NCBI RefSeq assembly: GCF_018069895.1
Contig: NZ_JAGQDH010000001.1
Location: 1-64,000 of the forward strand
Length of the DNA: 64,000 nt
Reading direction: 5' to 3'
From: Roseovarius autotrophicus
GTDB lineage: Bacteria > Pseudomonadota > Alphaproteobacteria > Rhodobacterales > Rhodobacteraceae
Below, piece by piece: positions 47,540 through 57,387 of this stretch (within the stretch, counting starts at the first letter, position 1; the number at the start of each line of letters is the position of its first letter). The position numbers and the translations under genes were made by a program. The notes under the pieces are model-generated. The model was not told the DNA's origin. It saw only the letters and a program-made list of their open reading frames with translations, and did not search any database.

Positions 47540-48813
47540 GGGAACACGCGCGCCCGATCACACGGGCCTTTGTCATCCATCCAGAGATTGTCGGGGCCGA
47601 GCGGCTTCGCGACCCTGATCTTGCGCTGGAGGAGGCGGTATCGCTGGCGCGCGCGCTGCCCGATCTGGAGGTCGTGGGCGCCATGGCCGTCCGGTTGCGC
47701 AAGCCCGACGCTGGCAGGCTGTTCGGCAAGGGCAAGCGCGAGGAGTTGCACGCCGCGATCGAGGCGGCGGAGGTCGAACTGGTACTGGTCGATGGCCCCC
47801 TCAGCCCGGTGCAGCAGCGAAACCTTGAAAAGCTCTGGGACGTGAAGATCCTCGACCGGACGGGCCTTATCCTGGAGATATTCAGCGATCGGGCGGCCAC
47901 GCGCGAGGGCGTCTTGCAGGTGGAGATGGCGGCGCTGTCGTATCAGCGCACGCGGCTGGTGCGGGCCTGGACCCACCTTGAGCGGCAGCGCGGCGGGCTG
48001 GGATTCGTCGGCGGCCCCGGCGAGACGCAGATCGAGGCCGACCGGCGCGCCATCGACGAGCAGCTTGTGCGCTTGCGGCGGCAACTGGAAAAGGTGGTCA
48101 GGACCCGCACCCTTCACCGTGCCGCGCGCGCCAAGGTGCCGTTCCCGATCGTGGCGCTGGTAGGCTATACGAACGCAGGCAAATCGACGCTGTTCAACCT
48201 GCTGACCGGGGCCGAGGTGATGGCCAAGGACATGCTCTTTGCCACGCTCGATCCGACCATGCGGCGCGTGGCGCTGCCCGATGGCGGCCCCGAGGTGATC
48301 CTGAGCGACACGGTGGGGTTCATCAGCGATCTGCCGACCGAACTGGTGGCGGCCTTTCGCGCCACGTTGGAGGAGGTGCTTGCGGCCGATCTGATCGTGC
48401 ATGTGCGTGACATCTCGCATCCCGAGACGCAGGCGCAGGCAGGCGACGTGGCGGCGATTCTCGAAAGCCTCGGGGTCGCGGACGAAACGCCCCGGCTTGA
48501 GGTCTGGAACAAGATCGACCGGCTTGACGAGGCGGCGCGCGCCATGGTGCTGACGCAGGCGGCGCGCAGTGACGGGGTGTTGCCGGTCTCGGCGGTGACA
48601 GGCGAGGGGATCGGCGCGCTCGTCGTGGCAATGGGCGCGGCGCTGGCGGAGGTCACGCATCGGAGCGTGCTGCATCTGCGCTTTGACGAGGGGCGCAAGC
48701 GTGCCTGGCTGTTCGAGCGCGATCTGGTCGAGGAAGAGCGCCAGGGCGAGGCCGGGTTTGATCTGACCGTGCGCTGGAATGCGCGCCAGGAGGCGCGCTT
48801 TCGTGCGCTCTGA
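47536..48813 (+). CDS. hflX: ribosome-associated GTPase HflX
   Basis: A 425-residue OBG-type GTPase that rescues stalled ribosomes. An N-terminal HflX domain ([25 protein letters not shown]) and the [19 protein letters not shown] helix precede the G-domain ([25 protein letters not shown]). Start is TTG 47536, overlapping the hfq stop; no later start keeps the N-terminal domain. Confidence 0.95.
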   Translation: MREHARPITRAFVIHPEIVGAERLRDPDLALEEAVSLARALPDLEVVGAMAVRLRKPDAGRLFGKGKREELHAAIEAAEVELVLVDGPLSPVQQRNLEKLWDVKILDRTGLILEIFSDRAATREGVLQVEMAALSYQRTRLVRAWTHLERQRGGLGFVGGPGETQIEADRRAIDEQLVRLRRQLEKVVRTRTLHRAARAKVPFPIVALVGYTNAGKSTLFNLLTGAEVMAKDMLFATLDPTMRRVALPDGGPEVILSDTVGFISDLPTELVAAFRATLEEVLAADLIVHVRDISHPETQAQAGDVAAILESLGVADETPRLEVWNKIDRLDEAARAMVLTQAARSDGVLPVSAVTGEGIGALVVAMGAALAEVTHRSVLHLRFDEGRKRAWLFERDLVEEERQGEAGFDLTVRWNARQEARFRAL

Positions 48814-48925
48814 GTCCGGCGGCGGGGGCCTGATGGAAAATACGCAAAACGCGCGCGCGGCGCTTGACGAGGGCGCGGGCTGCGCTTAGAAGCGCCACAC
48901 GCCCGAGGGATCGGGCGGGCAGTGA

Positions 48926-49002
48926 GCGGTTGTAGCTCAGTTGGTTAGAGTACCGGCCTGTCACGCCGGGGGTCGCGGGTTCGAGCCCCGTCAACCGCGC
49001 CA
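48926..49002 (+). tRNA. tRNA-Asp (anticodon GTC), copy 1
   Basis: 77-base cloverleaf with acceptor GCGGTTG/CAACCGC, anticodon loop CTGTCAC (GTC), T-arm CGGG-TTCGAGC-CCCG and encoded GCCA end. Identical to the copy 32 bases downstream. Confidence 0.96.
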
Positions 49003-49034
49003 CCACTGCCCAGATGATCCCGAGACGCGATTGC

Positions 49035-49111
49035 GCGGTTGTAGCTCAGTTGGTTAGAGTACCGGCCTGTCACGCCGGGGGTCGCGGGTTCGAGCCCCGT
49101 CAACCGCGCCA
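49035..49111 (+). tRNA. tRNA-Asp (anticodon GTC), copy 2
   Basis: Exact duplicate of the tRNA at 48926. Flanking bases differ on both sides, so the duplication (or later homogenisation) covers the gene body only. Confidence 0.96.
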
Positions 49112-49186
49112 TTTTCCTTTATCTTCAATCCTGTGTCTGCGCACCTGTGGCGCGGTGGGATTTGAGTATTTGGGGAACAGTGAAGC

Positions 49187-50041
49187 TCAGGGGGTGAAAA
49201 AATCGAGCAACGCGGCGGCGGTTTCGTCGGGTGCGGTGTCGGGGAAGAAATGTCCGCCGGGAATGGCGCGGGCCCGGATGTCCGCGCATTTCGGGGCCCA
49301 TGTGGCGGGCACGTCGTAATGTTTGGCCATGGCTCCCGTCGCCCCGTATAGGATAAGCGTAGGGCATGCGAGGCGCGCGTTCGCGTCGGCGCTGTCATGA
49401 TCCATGTCGAGGGCGAGCGTGGCGCGGTAATCGTTGCACATGCCGCGGATGGTGTCGGGGTCGTGCCAGGCGGCGCGATACTGCGCCAGTTGGGCGCTGT
49501 CGAAATCCGTCAGCTGCGCGCCGCCCCATCCGAGCAGGCAGGACTCGTAATAGCTGTCTGGATCGGCGGCGATCATGCGGTCGGGGAATGGTTCAGGCTG
49601 GGCGAGGAAGAACCAGTGGTAATAGGCCTGCGCCACGGGCCAGGGCAGATCGCTGAGCAGCGTGTGGGTGGGGATGATGTCCATGAGCGCGAGGTGCTGC
49701 ACCCGGTCGGGCGCATCCAGCGTCAGGCGATGCGCCACCCGCGCACCCCGGTCGTGGCCGACGAGGGCAAAAGTCGTGTGACCGAGCTGGTCCATGAGGG
49801 TGGTCATGGCGCGCGCCATGGCGCGAAAGCTGTAGGCGGCGAGATCCCGTGGCTTGGCCGAGGCGCCATAGCCGGGCAGGTCGGGGCAGATCACGGTATG
49901 TGTCTGCGCCAAGGCGGGGGCGATATGCGCCCACATGGCGCGGCTCTGCGGAAAGCCGTGCAGCAGCAGCAGCGGTGGGCCATCGCCGCCGCTGCTATAG
50001 GCGAGGGGGCCGGTGTGGTGATTGGTGAAGCCGGGGATCAT
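49187..50041 (-). CDS. alpha/beta hydrolase, fluoroacetate dehalogenase-like
   Basis: A 284-residue hydrolase. The nucleophile is an aspartate, D97 in GHDRGAR, not serine, which marks haloacid dehalogenase or epoxide hydrolase chemistry. Compared with the fluoroacetate dehalogenase of Rhodopseudomonas palustris (D110, R111, R114, D134, H155, W156, Y219, H280), the matching residues here are D97, R98, R101, D121, H142, W143, about Y205 and H264, with nearly the same spacings. A haloacetate or related substrate is likely, though family members also act on other esters. Its ATG overlaps the M20 dipeptidase stop (ATGA). Confidence 0.8.
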   Translation of the reverse strand: MIPGFTNHHTGPLAYSSGGDGPPLLLLHGFPQSRAMWAHIAPALAQTHTVICPDLPGYGASAKPRDLAAYSFRAMARAMTTLMDQLGHTTFALVGHDRGARVAHRLTLDAPDRVQHLALMDIIPTHTLLSDLPWPVAQAYYHWFFLAQPEPFPDRMIAADPDSYYESCLLGWGGAQLTDFDSAQLAQYRAAWHDPDTIRGMCNDYRATLALDMDHDSADANARLACPTLILYGATGAMAKHYDVPATWAPKCADIRARAIPGGHFFPDTAPDETAAALLDFFTP

Positions 50042-51429
50042 TTCGCCGGATGCCCTTCTGTCAGGGCGTCAAGCACGCGCGCCCAGCTTCGGATCCCCTT
50101 GTGGAAGCTCTCGACATTGTATTTCTCATTGGGGGAGTGGATGGCGTCATCCTCTTGGGCAAAGCCGATGAGCATCGCATCCAGCCCGAGGATTTCCTTG
50201 AAGAACCCCGCGATGGGGATGGAGCCGCCCATGCCGGTAAAGACCGCCTCGCGCCCCCATTCGTCGGAGAGCGCACGGCGCGCGGCCTCGAATTCAGGGC
50301 GGTTGATGTTCATCACCGCAGCAGGGGAACCGTCAAGGTTCTGGTCCCAGCTGATCCTGGCATCGGGCGAGAGGCGATCCTCGACATGGTTGCGGATTCT
50401 CCGGCGCAATGCGTCCGGGTCCATGTCGCCGACAAGGCGGCAGGTCAATTTGCAATGGGCCTCTGACGGGATCACCGTTTTTGTGCCGGCCCCCTGATAG
50501 CCGCCCCACAGGCCGTTGATTTCCAGCGTGGGGCGCGCCCATTGCTGGACAAGGGTGGAATATCCCGCCTCGCCATGCGCCCGCGTCATGCCCACGGAGG
50601 AGAGGTAGTCGTGCTCGTCAAAGCCGCAGTTTTCCCATTGGCGCAGAAGATCGGCGGGCACCTCGTGGACGCCCTCATAGAAGCCCTCGACCGCGACGCG
50701 CCCCGTCTCGTCGTGGAAAGAGGCGATGAGGCGGGAGATTTCGCGCAAGGGGTTGAGCGCGGGGCCGCCGTAATGGCCGGAATGCAGGTCGATGCGCGGG
50801 CCGGTGATGGTAAACTCGTCCTTGAGCATGCCGCGCAGTTGCGAGGCGATGGAGGGCACGCCGGGGGCGACCATGGAGGTATCGCAGATGAGGGCAAGAT
50901 CGGCGGAAAGCTCGGCGGCATTGGCGCGCATGAAGGGGATGAGCGAGGGCGAGCCGGATTCCTCTTCGCCCTCGAAGAAGAACGTGATGGCGCAGGGCAG
51001 GGTGCCGTGAACCGCTTTCCAGGCGCGGCAAGCCTCGATGAAGGTCATGAGTTGGCCCTTGTCATCTGAGGCGCCGCGTGCGCGGATCACCTTGGCGTGA
51101 GGCGTGTCCTGAAGTTCTGGCACGAAGGGATCGGTGTGCCACAGGTCGAGCGGATCCACGGGCTGCACGTCGTAGTGGCCATAGAACAGAAGATGCGGCC
51201 CATTCCCCTCGACATGTCCCACCACCATCGGGCGGCCCGGTGTTGCCCGCTTTTCCGCCCTGGCGCCAAGGCTTTGCAGGTCGGCCACAAGCCAGTCGGC
51301 GGCCGCGTCGCAATCGGCGGCATAAGCCGGGTCGGTGGAAATCGACGGGATTCGCAAGAGGCCCATGAGCCGCTCAAGCGCCTCGGGCAAGGTGTCGTCG
51401 ATGCGGGAAAGGGTGGCGGTAAGGGACAT
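50038..51429 (-). CDS. M20-family dipeptidase/carboxypeptidase
   Basis: A 463-residue zinc-dependent peptidase of the CNDP-like M20 group. Seen: the metal motif FYGHYDVQPVDP, RGASDDKGQL, FEGEEESGSP with the catalytic glutamate pair, and SGHYGGPALNPLREI in the dimerisation lid. The substrate is unknown. It is upstream in a two-gene operon with the dehalogenase-like hydrolase, and divergent from hemA, sharing the 216-base gap that holds an FNR-type box. Confidence 0.9.
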   Translation of the reverse strand: MSLTATLSRIDDTLPEALERLMGLLRIPSISTDPAYAADCDAAADWLVADLQSLGARAEKRATPGRPMVVGHVEGNGPHLLFYGHYDVQPVDPLDLWHTDPFVPELQDTPHAKVIRARGASDDKGQLMTFIEACRAWKAVHGTLPCAITFFFEGEEESGSPSLIPFMRANAAELSADLALICDTSMVAPGVPSIASQLRGMLKDEFTITGPRIDLHSGHYGGPALNPLREISRLIASFHDETGRVAVEGFYEGVHEVPADLLRQWENCGFDEHDYLSSVGMTRAHGEAGYSTLVQQWARPTLEINGLWGGYQGAGTKTVIPSEAHCKLTCRLVGDMDPDALRRRIRNHVEDRLSPDARISWDQNLDGSPAAVMNINRPEFEAARRALSDEWGREAVFTGMGGSIPIAGFFKEILGLDAMLIGFAQEDDAIHSPNEKYNVESFHKGIRSWARVLDALTEGHPAK

Positions 51430-51495
51430 GACTGGCCTTTGCGCTTGGGGTATGGTTCGGGAAAGGGTATCAGGCGCGGCGCCACTGTCCAGAGC

Positions 51496-51509
51496 TTGAC
51501 CGAGGTCAA
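51496..51509. promoter_or_regulatory. FNR/CRP-type box upstream of hemA
   Basis: TTGAC-CGAG-GTCAA, a perfect 5-4-5 inverted repeat fitting the FnrL/Dnr consensus (TTGAY-N4-RTCAA). It lies 67 bases from the M20 dipeptidase start and 137 from the hemA start. hemA is a known FnrL target in Rhodobacter sphaeroides, which supports oxygen control. Confidence 0.6.
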
Positions 51510-51567
51510 GGCGGCGGGAGCGGCAATTTGTAATCTGGCGTCATCAATGAGAAACGGTATACATATG

Positions 51568-51581
51568 TTCAACAAGTTGAA
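51568..51581. promoter_or_regulatory. palindrome in hemA leader
   Basis: TTCAAC and GTTGAA are perfect inverted repeats around AA, 65 bases before the hemA start. It resembles the TTCAA...TTGA palindrome at 22049 but a common binding protein is speculative. Confidence 0.4.
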
Positions 51582-51645
51582 TATGTGACGCCGAATACGC
51601 AGGAGACCGGTGACAGGAGCCGGTTCAAAGGGAAGGAAGACGCCA

Positions 51646-52875
51646 GTGAACTACGCGGCCAGGCTCGACCAAGCGATCAATCGTCTGCACGAAGAGGGGC
51701 GCTATCGCACCTTTATCGACATCGAGCGCAAGAATGGCAATTTCCCTCATGCGGTCTGGCGGCGGCCTGACGGGACGGAAAAACCCATAACCGTCTGGTG
51801 CGGCAACGATTATCTGGGCATGGGGCAGCACACAGAGGTGCTGCGCGCGATGCACGAGGCGATTGATGCCACCGGCGCAGGTTCGGGTGGGACGCGGAAC
51901 ATCTCGGGTACCACGGTCTATCATAAACGGCTGGAGGCGGAGCTGGCCGATCTGCATGGCAAGGAGGCGGCGCTTTTGTTCACCTCCGCCTATATCGCCA
52001 ATGACGCCACGCTCTCGACCCTGCCCAAGCTGTTTCCCGGCCTGATCATCTATTCGGACGAATTGAACCATGCCTCGATGATCGAAGGCGTGCGGCGCAA
52101 TGGCGGGGCCAAGCGGATTTTCCGCCACAATGACGTGGCGCATCTGCGCGAATTGCTCGCGGCCGACGAGCCGGGCGCGCCCAAGCTTATCGCCTTTGAA
52201 TCGATCTATTCTATGGATGGCGATTTCGGACCGATCGAGGCGATCTGCGATCTGGCGGACGAGTTCGGCGCACTGACCTATATCGACGAGGTGCACGCGG
52301 TCGGCATGTATGGCCCGCGCGGCGCGGGAATCTGCGAACGCGACCGGCTCATGCACCGCATCGACATCATCAACGGCACGCTGGCCAAGGCCTATGGCGT
52401 GATGGGTGGCTATATCGCGGCGAGCGCAAAAATGTGCGATGCAGTTCGCAGTTACGCGCCGGGTTTCATCTTTTCGACCTCTCTCGCGCCGACGCTGGCG
52501 GCGGGGGCCACGGCCTCGGTCGCGTTTCTCAAGACCTCTGAAGGGCAAAAGCTGCGCGAGCGGCATCAGACGCAGGCGAAGATCCTCAAGACCCGGCTCA
52601 AGGGGCTGGGCCTGCCGCTCATCGATCACGGCTCTCATATCGTGCCGGTGATCGTGGGCGATCCGGTGCACACCAAGAAGCTGTCGGACATGCTGCTGGA
52701 GGGCTACGGCATCTATGTGCAGCCGATCAATTTCCCGACCGTGCCGCGCGGCACCGAGCGCCTGCGCTTTACCCCCTCGCCGGTGCACGGACCCGAGGAG
52801 ATGGACCGGCTGGTCAGAGCGATGGATGAACTTTGGTCACATTGCGCGCTCAACCGCGCAGAATTGGCGGGGTGA
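51646..52875 (+). CDS. hemA: 5-aminolevulinate synthase
   Basis: A 409-residue PLP enzyme condensing glycine and succinyl-CoA, the first step of tetrapyrrole synthesis (Shemin pathway). Seen: [38 protein letters not shown], and the cofactor lysine in NGTLAKAYG, which falls at K248 when counted from GTG 51646, the same number as in R. capsulatus; this decides the start. A GGAAG site lies before the GTG. An FNR-type box is upstream. Confidence 0.96.
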   Translation: MNYAARLDQAINRLHEEGRYRTFIDIERKNGNFPHAVWRRPDGTEKPITVWCGNDYLGMGQHTEVLRAMHEAIDATGAGSGGTRNISGTTVYHKRLEAELADLHGKEAALLFTSAYIANDATLSTLPKLFPGLIIYSDELNHASMIEGVRRNGGAKRIFRHNDVAHLRELLAADEPGAPKLIAFESIYSMDGDFGPIEAICDLADEFGALTYIDEVHAVGMYGPRGAGICERDRLMHRIDIINGTLAKAYGVMGGYIAASAKMCDAVRSYAPGFIFSTSLAPTLAAGATASVAFLKTSEGQKLRERHQTQAKILKTRLKGLGLPLIDHGSHIVPVIVGDPVHTKKLSDMLLEGYGIYVQPINFPTVPRGTERLRFTPSPVHGPEEMDRLVRAMDELWSHCALNRAELAG

Positions 52876-52888
52876 CGCCGGAGCTGAT

Positions 52889-52959
52889 GCAATCGTGATT
52901 GCGTTGTGTTAATCTCGTGTGAACAACAGGGCAGGGGCCGAATCGAGCATCTCGGCCCC
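52889..52959. promoter_or_regulatory. two inverted repeats between hemA and the RodZ-like gene
   Basis: GCAATC-GT-GATTGC (52889-52902) is a perfect palindrome, operator-like. GGGGCCGA...TCGGCCCC (52934-52959) has 8-base arms around ten bases and no T-run after it. The first may be a site for a regulator of the downstream gene, the second a hemA end hairpin. Confidence 0.3.
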
Positions 52960-52991
52960 AAGCCACGGGACACGGAAGAGGCACAGGGCGC

Positions 52992-54212
52992 ATGATCGGG
53001 CGGCGTAGCACGCGCAAGGCGGAAGCCGAGGAAGCTGATAGACGTGGCTTTGACGCCTACGAACTTCGGCTGGGTGACATCATGCGTGGCGAGCGGGCGA
53101 CGCTCGGCAAGTCTCTTCTTGATGTGGAGCGCGAATTGCGCATCCGCGCCAATTATGTCGCCGCCATAGAAAACGCCGATCCGTCCGTGTTCGACACGCC
53201 CGGCTTCATCCCCGGATATGTGCGGTCCTACGCCCGCTATCTCGGCATGGACCCGGACGATGCGTTTGCCGCCTTTTGCGCCGAATCGGGCTTTTCCATC
53301 GCTCATGGCATGTCAGACGAGGCCTCGTCCCGGCGCGCGGCGGATCGCACCGTGATCGCGCGCCCGCGCGTCCAGGACCCGCTTCTTGGCAACGGCACCC
53401 CCTTTGTCCCGGCAACCGAAAGCTATTTGGCGCGGATCGAACCGGCAGCGGTCGGATCCGCGCTTGTTCTGGTCGCGCTGATCGGGGCGATCGGCTATGG
53501 CGGCTGGAGCGTGTTGCGGCAGGTGCAGCAGGTGCAACTGGCCCCGGTCGAAAACACGCCGGTGGTGCTCGCGGATCTCGACCCGCTGACGCAGGTGAGA
53601 AAGGGCGACAGCATCGAAGGAGCGGGCGTGTTTCAGGCACCGCGCGAGGACCGGCTGAGCCGTCTCTACCGTCCCAAGGCGCTTGACGTGCCGGTGATGG
53701 TGGCGCGCGATGCGCCGATCTCGACGCTTGATCCGCGCGAGGTGGGCACGCTCAGCCCCGCCGCGCCGCAAGCCGACCGCGAAAGTGCCATCGCGCTTGC
53801 CCTGCGCGAGGCGCAGGAGGGCGCGCCTGACATGACGCCAGAGGCGCCTTTTTCACCGCAGGTCGTCGCCAATGACCGCGCCGATGTGCAGGTCGTCGCG
53901 GTGCGTCCGTCCTGGGTTCGGGTGAACTCTGCCGATGGGTCGGTCATTTTCGAAGGCATCATGAACGCGGGCCAGACTTATGACGTGCCCGCCACCGAAG
54001 AGCCGCCGGTGCTGCGTGTGGGCGAATCTGGCGCGGTCTATTTCGCGCTGAACGGCGCGCTTTACGGCCCTGTGGGGCAACGCGGGGCGGTGACCTCGAA
54101 TGTAGCGCTGTCTGCGGACGATCTCACGGCGCGTTTTGCCTTGGCCAATCCCGAAGCCGACCGCGATCTTCAGCGCCATGTCGCGGAACTTTCGCAGGGC
54201 GCGCGCGACTGA
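52992..54212 (+). CDS. RodZ-like helix-turn-helix membrane protein
   Basis: A 406-residue protein with the RodZ layout: a cytoplasmic helix-turn-helix (about 25-95, with [25 protein letters not shown] and [17 protein letters not shown]), one span (about 155-177, [18 protein letters not shown]), and a periplasmic C-terminus ending in a DUF4115-like domain ([20 protein letters not shown]). RodZ links MreB to cell-wall synthesis. It precedes ispG by 70 bases, the arrangement seen in other Rhodobacterales. Confidence 0.85.
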   Translation: MIGRRSTRKAEAEEADRRGFDAYELRLGDIMRGERATLGKSLLDVERELRIRANYVAAIENADPSVFDTPGFIPGYVRSYARYLGMDPDDAFAAFCAESGFSIAHGMSDEASSRRAADRTVIARPRVQDPLLGNGTPFVPATESYLARIEPAAVGSALVLVALIGAIGYGGWSVLRQVQQVQLAPVENTPVVLADLDPLTQVRKGDSIEGAGVFQAPREDRLSRLYRPKALDVPVMVARDAPISTLDPREVGTLSPAAPQADRESAIALALREAQEGAPDMTPEAPFSPQVVANDRADVQVVAVRPSWVRVNSADGSVIFEGIMNAGQTYDVPATEEPPVLRVGESGAVYFALNGALYGPVGQRGAVTSNVALSADDLTARFALANPEADRDLQRHVAELSQGARD

Positions 54213-54282
54213 GCGTGATTGTCTCGCACACCGCTGCGGTCTATCTGTAGGCGATCGCATCCCAATCAAGCGGGGCAACGCC

Positions 54283-55407
54283 ATGTCGCATAATACCATC
54301 CGTCCCTGGCGCAATATCGAGCGCCGCAAGTCGCGTCAGATCATGGTGGGGCCGGTCCCGGTTGGGGGCGGCGCGCCGATCACCGTGCAGACCATGACCA
54401 ACACGCTGACCACCGACGTGGCTGCGACCGTGGCGCAGGTGCAGGCCGCCGCCGAGGCGGGGGCCGATATCGTGCGCGTCTCGGTGCCCGACGAGGCAAG
54501 CGCGAAGGCGCTGCGCGAGATCGTGCGCGAAAGCCCGGTGCCGATCGTGGCGGACATCCATTTCCATTACCGGCGCGGAATCGAGGCCGCCGAGGCGGGT
54601 GCGGCCTGCCTGCGCATCAACCCCGGCAATATCGGTAGCCCCGAGCGCGTCCGCGAGGTGATTCAGGCGGCGCGGGATCACGGCTGTTCCATGCGCATCG
54701 GTGTCAATGCTGGCAGTCTCGAAAAGCATCTTCTGGACAAATACGGCGAGCCATGCCCCGAGGCGATGGTGGAATCCGGCCTCGATCATATCCGCATTCT
54801 TCAGGACAACGATTTCCACGCGTTCAAGATCAGCGTGAAGGCGTCGGATGTGTTCATGGCCGCCGCCGCCTACAGCCAACTGGCCGAGGCGACCGATGCC
54901 CCCATCCATCTCGGGATCACCGAAGCGGGTGGGCTGAGGACTGGCACGATCAAGAGCGCGATCGGGCTGGGCAACCTGCTCTGGTCCGGGATTGGCGACA
55001 CGATCCGGGTAAGCCTTTCGGCCGATCCGGTCGAGGAGGTGAAGGTCGGCTATGAGATCCTCAAGGCGCTCGGGCTGAGGCATCGCGGGGTGAACATCAT
55101 TTCCTGCCCAAGCTGCGCTCGGCAGGGGTTCGACGTGATCCGGACGGTGGAGCGCCTCGAAGAACGGCTTGCGCATATCAAGACGCCGATGAGTCTCTCG
55201 ATCATCGGTTGCGTGGTGAACGGCCCCGGCGAGGCGCTGATGACCGATGTAGGCTTTACCGGCGGCGGGGCGGGCAACGGGATGGTTTACCTTGCCGGCA
55301 AGCAGAGCCACCGGATGGACAACGACCGCATGATCGAGCACATCGTCGAACAGATCGAGCGCCGGGCCGCCGAGATCGAGGCGGCAGGGGCCAAGGCGGC
55401 GGAGTAG
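54283..55407 (+). CDS. ispG: (E)-4-hydroxy-3-methylbut-2-enyl-diphosphate synthase
   Basis: A 374-residue iron-sulfur enzyme (GcpE) converting MEcPP to HMBPP in the MEP pathway. Motifs: [31 protein letters not shown], and the cluster cysteines in [13 protein letters not shown] and [13 protein letters not shown] 54283 gives the standard N-terminus. Follows the RodZ-like gene. Confidence 0.96.
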   Translation: MSHNTIRPWRNIERRKSRQIMVGPVPVGGGAPITVQTMTNTLTTDVAATVAQVQAAAEAGADIVRVSVPDEASAKALREIVRESPVPIVADIHFHYRRGIEAAEAGAACLRINPGNIGSPERVREVIQAARDHGCSMRIGVNAGSLEKHLLDKYGEPCPEAMVESGLDHIRILQDNDFHAFKISVKASDVFMAAAAYSQLAEATDAPIHLGITEAGGLRTGTIKSAIGLGNLLWSGIGDTIRVSLSADPVEEVKVGYEILKALGLRHRGVNIISCPSCARQGFDVIRTVERLEERLAHIKTPMSLSIIGCVVNGPGEALMTDVGFTGGGAGNGMVYLAGKQSHRMDNDRMIEHIVEQIERRAAEIEAAGAKAAE

Positions 55408-55410
55408 CGC

Positions 55411-56229
55411 CTAACTGCCCACGCCCTTCGGCAGAACCTGCTCGAAGCGGTTGCCCTCGGTATCGGTCGCCAGAACCCGCAGCGCGGGCGCGCCATTGTC
55501 GGAATACGAGAACCGGAACACCGGGTTTTCCGAGATCGAAATGCCGCCATCCATGGTAAAGAGCAACGCCTCGCCTTGCCATACCTCCAGATGGTCGATG
55601 AAATGGGCCGGGATGAAGAGATGGGTGATCTGGTCGCGTTGCAGGCCCGAGTAGTTTGGGTGGCGCACCATGATCTGCGCTTCGCGGCGGGCGGGCGAGA
55701 TCTGCGGCGCAGCTGCGCCGGCAAGGAAGCTGCGCAGCTTCATCTGCCCCATGTTGGCCAGCGCCTCTTCAGGCGCGCGCGAGGCAGGGGCCGAACAGCC
55801 ACCCGACGCCTTGACGAAACGGCCGGTCATGAAAAGGCCCGCATCGGTCTCGGCGATCACGCGGACGTTGGAATACTGGTTCACCCGCACACGCAATTCG
55901 AAATCGAGCGGCGCCATCGCCGCGCCAAAGCCCAGTTCGGCGGCGACGGGGGCGGGGTTCTCGTCGATCACCACGGTGGCCTTGCGGATCGCTGCGCTCG
56001 GATCGGTCTGGCGCAGCACGATCGGAACCGTAGCCGCGTCATGGGCGCGATAGGGCGCATCAAGGCTGAGCAGGTCCGCACCGTCACCGATTGGCGCCGT
56101 GCCGATGATATCCTCGCGCAGCATCTCCCACTGGGTGCTTTCGGTCAGGGGATTGGGCGCCTCCTGGGCCTGAACGGCAAGCCCGAGCGCGAGCGCAATG
56201 GCGGTGGCGCAGATCAGGCTGCGGGACAT
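55411..56229 (-). CDS. SoxYZ-like carrier fusion of quinoprotein systems
   Basis: A 272-residue exported protein (signal to about residue 22) that joins a SoxY-like half and a SoxZ-like half. The carrier motif, which in SoxY is a C-terminal GGCGG arm, is here internal: KASGGCSAPA with Cys145 between the halves. Such proteins are annotated as quinoprotein dehydrogenase-associated SoxYZ-like carriers because they co-occur with PQQ dehydrogenases. What is carried on the cysteine is not known. Divergent from the metallo-beta-lactamase gene at 56361 and 4.5 kb from xoxF. Confidence 0.85.
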   Translation of the reverse strand: MSRSLICATAIALALGLAVQAQEAPNPLTESTQWEMLREDIIGTAPIGDGADLLSLDAPYRAHDAATVPIVLRQTDPSAAIRKATVVIDENPAPVAAELGFGAAMAPLDFELRVRVNQYSNVRVIAETDAGLFMTGRFVKASGGCSAPASRAPEEALANMGQMKLRSFLAGAAAPQISPARREAQIMVRHPNYSGLQRDQITHLFIPAHFIDHLEVWQGEALLFTMDGGISISENPVFRFSYSDNGAPALRVLATDTEGNRFEQVLPKGVGS

Positions 56230-56360
56230 GGGTGATGCCTCCTCGTGATGGCGGGTGCTTCATAGCACGGATTGCCCTTTCCAAGAAGCCCGACCAAAGT
56301 TGGCATGGATCAACTCTGCGTGCAGGCCAAGGATAGGCCCGTGCGACAGCGGAGCGCGCC

Positions 56361-57380
56361 ATGTTCGAGGTGATCCTGACCCTTTGCCTTGCCGGGGCCG
56401 ACGACCCCTGCCGCGACGTGCTGTTGCCGGGTTACGAGGCGGCGACGCGCGCGGGTTGTGAGGCGGCGCTTGTGGCGCGCCCGCCCGCGACGGCGGCAGA
56501 GGCGCGCTGCGTCCCGCTGGGCGAGGCCCTTGCCGTGGAGGAGATCGCGCCGGGGGTGTTCGTCCATCTCGGGAAGATCGCCGAGCCCGATGCGGCGAAC
56601 CGGGGCGACGCCGCCAATCTGGCCTTTGTCGTGGGTCACGCGGGCGTGGCGGTGATCGATACCGGCACGGCCCCGTGGATGGGCGAGGCGCTCTGGCGCG
56701 CTGTGCGGGCGCGCACTGATCTGCCGGTGTCCCATGTGATCGTGACCCATATCCACCCCGATCACATTCTGGGAACTGCGCCCTTCGTAACGGCGGGCGC
56801 GCGGGTCTGGGGGCATGAGAGGTTCAACCGGGCGCTGGCGGACCGGGCCGGGAACTACCTTGAGAGTCTCAACCGAGAGATCGGGCCGCGTGCGATGGTC
56901 GATGCGCAGGTGCCCGTGGTCTCGGATCCGGTGGTGCATCGCGCCGAAATCGACCTTGGGGGTCGGGTGCTGGTGCTGGAAGCCTGGCCGATGGCGCATA
57001 CCGGCACCGATCTGACGGTGCACGACCTGTCAAGTGATACGCTTTTCGCGGGCGATCTGGTCTTTGACACCCATGTGCCCGCCCTGGATGGCAGCCTGCG
57101 CGGCTGGCGTGCGGTTCTGGCCGGGTTGCAGGGGCGCGCGTTTTCCCGCGTCGTGCCGGGACATGGCGGGCCGTCGCTCGACTGGCCAGAGGGCGGCGCG
57201 GCCACGGCGCGCTATCTTTCGGTGCTGGAGCGCGACACGCGCGCGGCGATTGCCGAAGGCGTGCGGCTTGGCGAGGCGGTGACGCGGATCGCGGTCGGAG
57301 AGGCGGGGGCGTGGACACTTTTCGAGGCCTATAATGCGCGCAACGCCACGGTGGCCTTTACCGAACTAGAATGGGACTAG
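56361..57380 (+). CDS. metallo-beta-lactamase-fold hydrolase of quinoprotein relay type
   Basis: A 339-residue zinc hydrolase with the H130-x-H-x-D-H135 motif (THIHPDHILG), further ligands in WPMAHTGTD and PGHGGP, and GDLVFDTHVP. The N-terminal 50 residues hold three cysteines (CLAG, DPCRD, AGCEA) and a weak signal. It fits the 'quinoprotein relay system zinc metallohydrolase' group found beside PQQ dehydrogenases and SoxYZ-like carriers; by analogy with SoxB or persulfide-handling enzymes it may act on the carrier-bound group. This role is inference. Confidence 0.8.
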   Translation: MFEVILTLCLAGADDPCRDVLLPGYEAATRAGCEAALVARPPATAAEARCVPLGEALAVEEIAPGVFVHLGKIAEPDAANRGDAANLAFVVGHAGVAVIDTGTAPWMGEALWRAVRARTDLPVSHVIVTHIHPDHILGTAPFVTAGARVWGHERFNRALADRAGNYLESLNREIGPRAMVDAQVPVVSDPVVHRAEIDLGGRVLVLEAWPMAHTGTDLTVHDLSSDTLFAGDLVFDTHVPALDGSLRGWRAVLAGLQGRAFSRVVPGHGGPSLDWPEGGAATARYLSVLERDTRAAIAEGVRLGEAVTRIAVGEAGAWTLFEAYNARNATVAFTELEWD

Positions 57381-57387
57381 GCACCCG

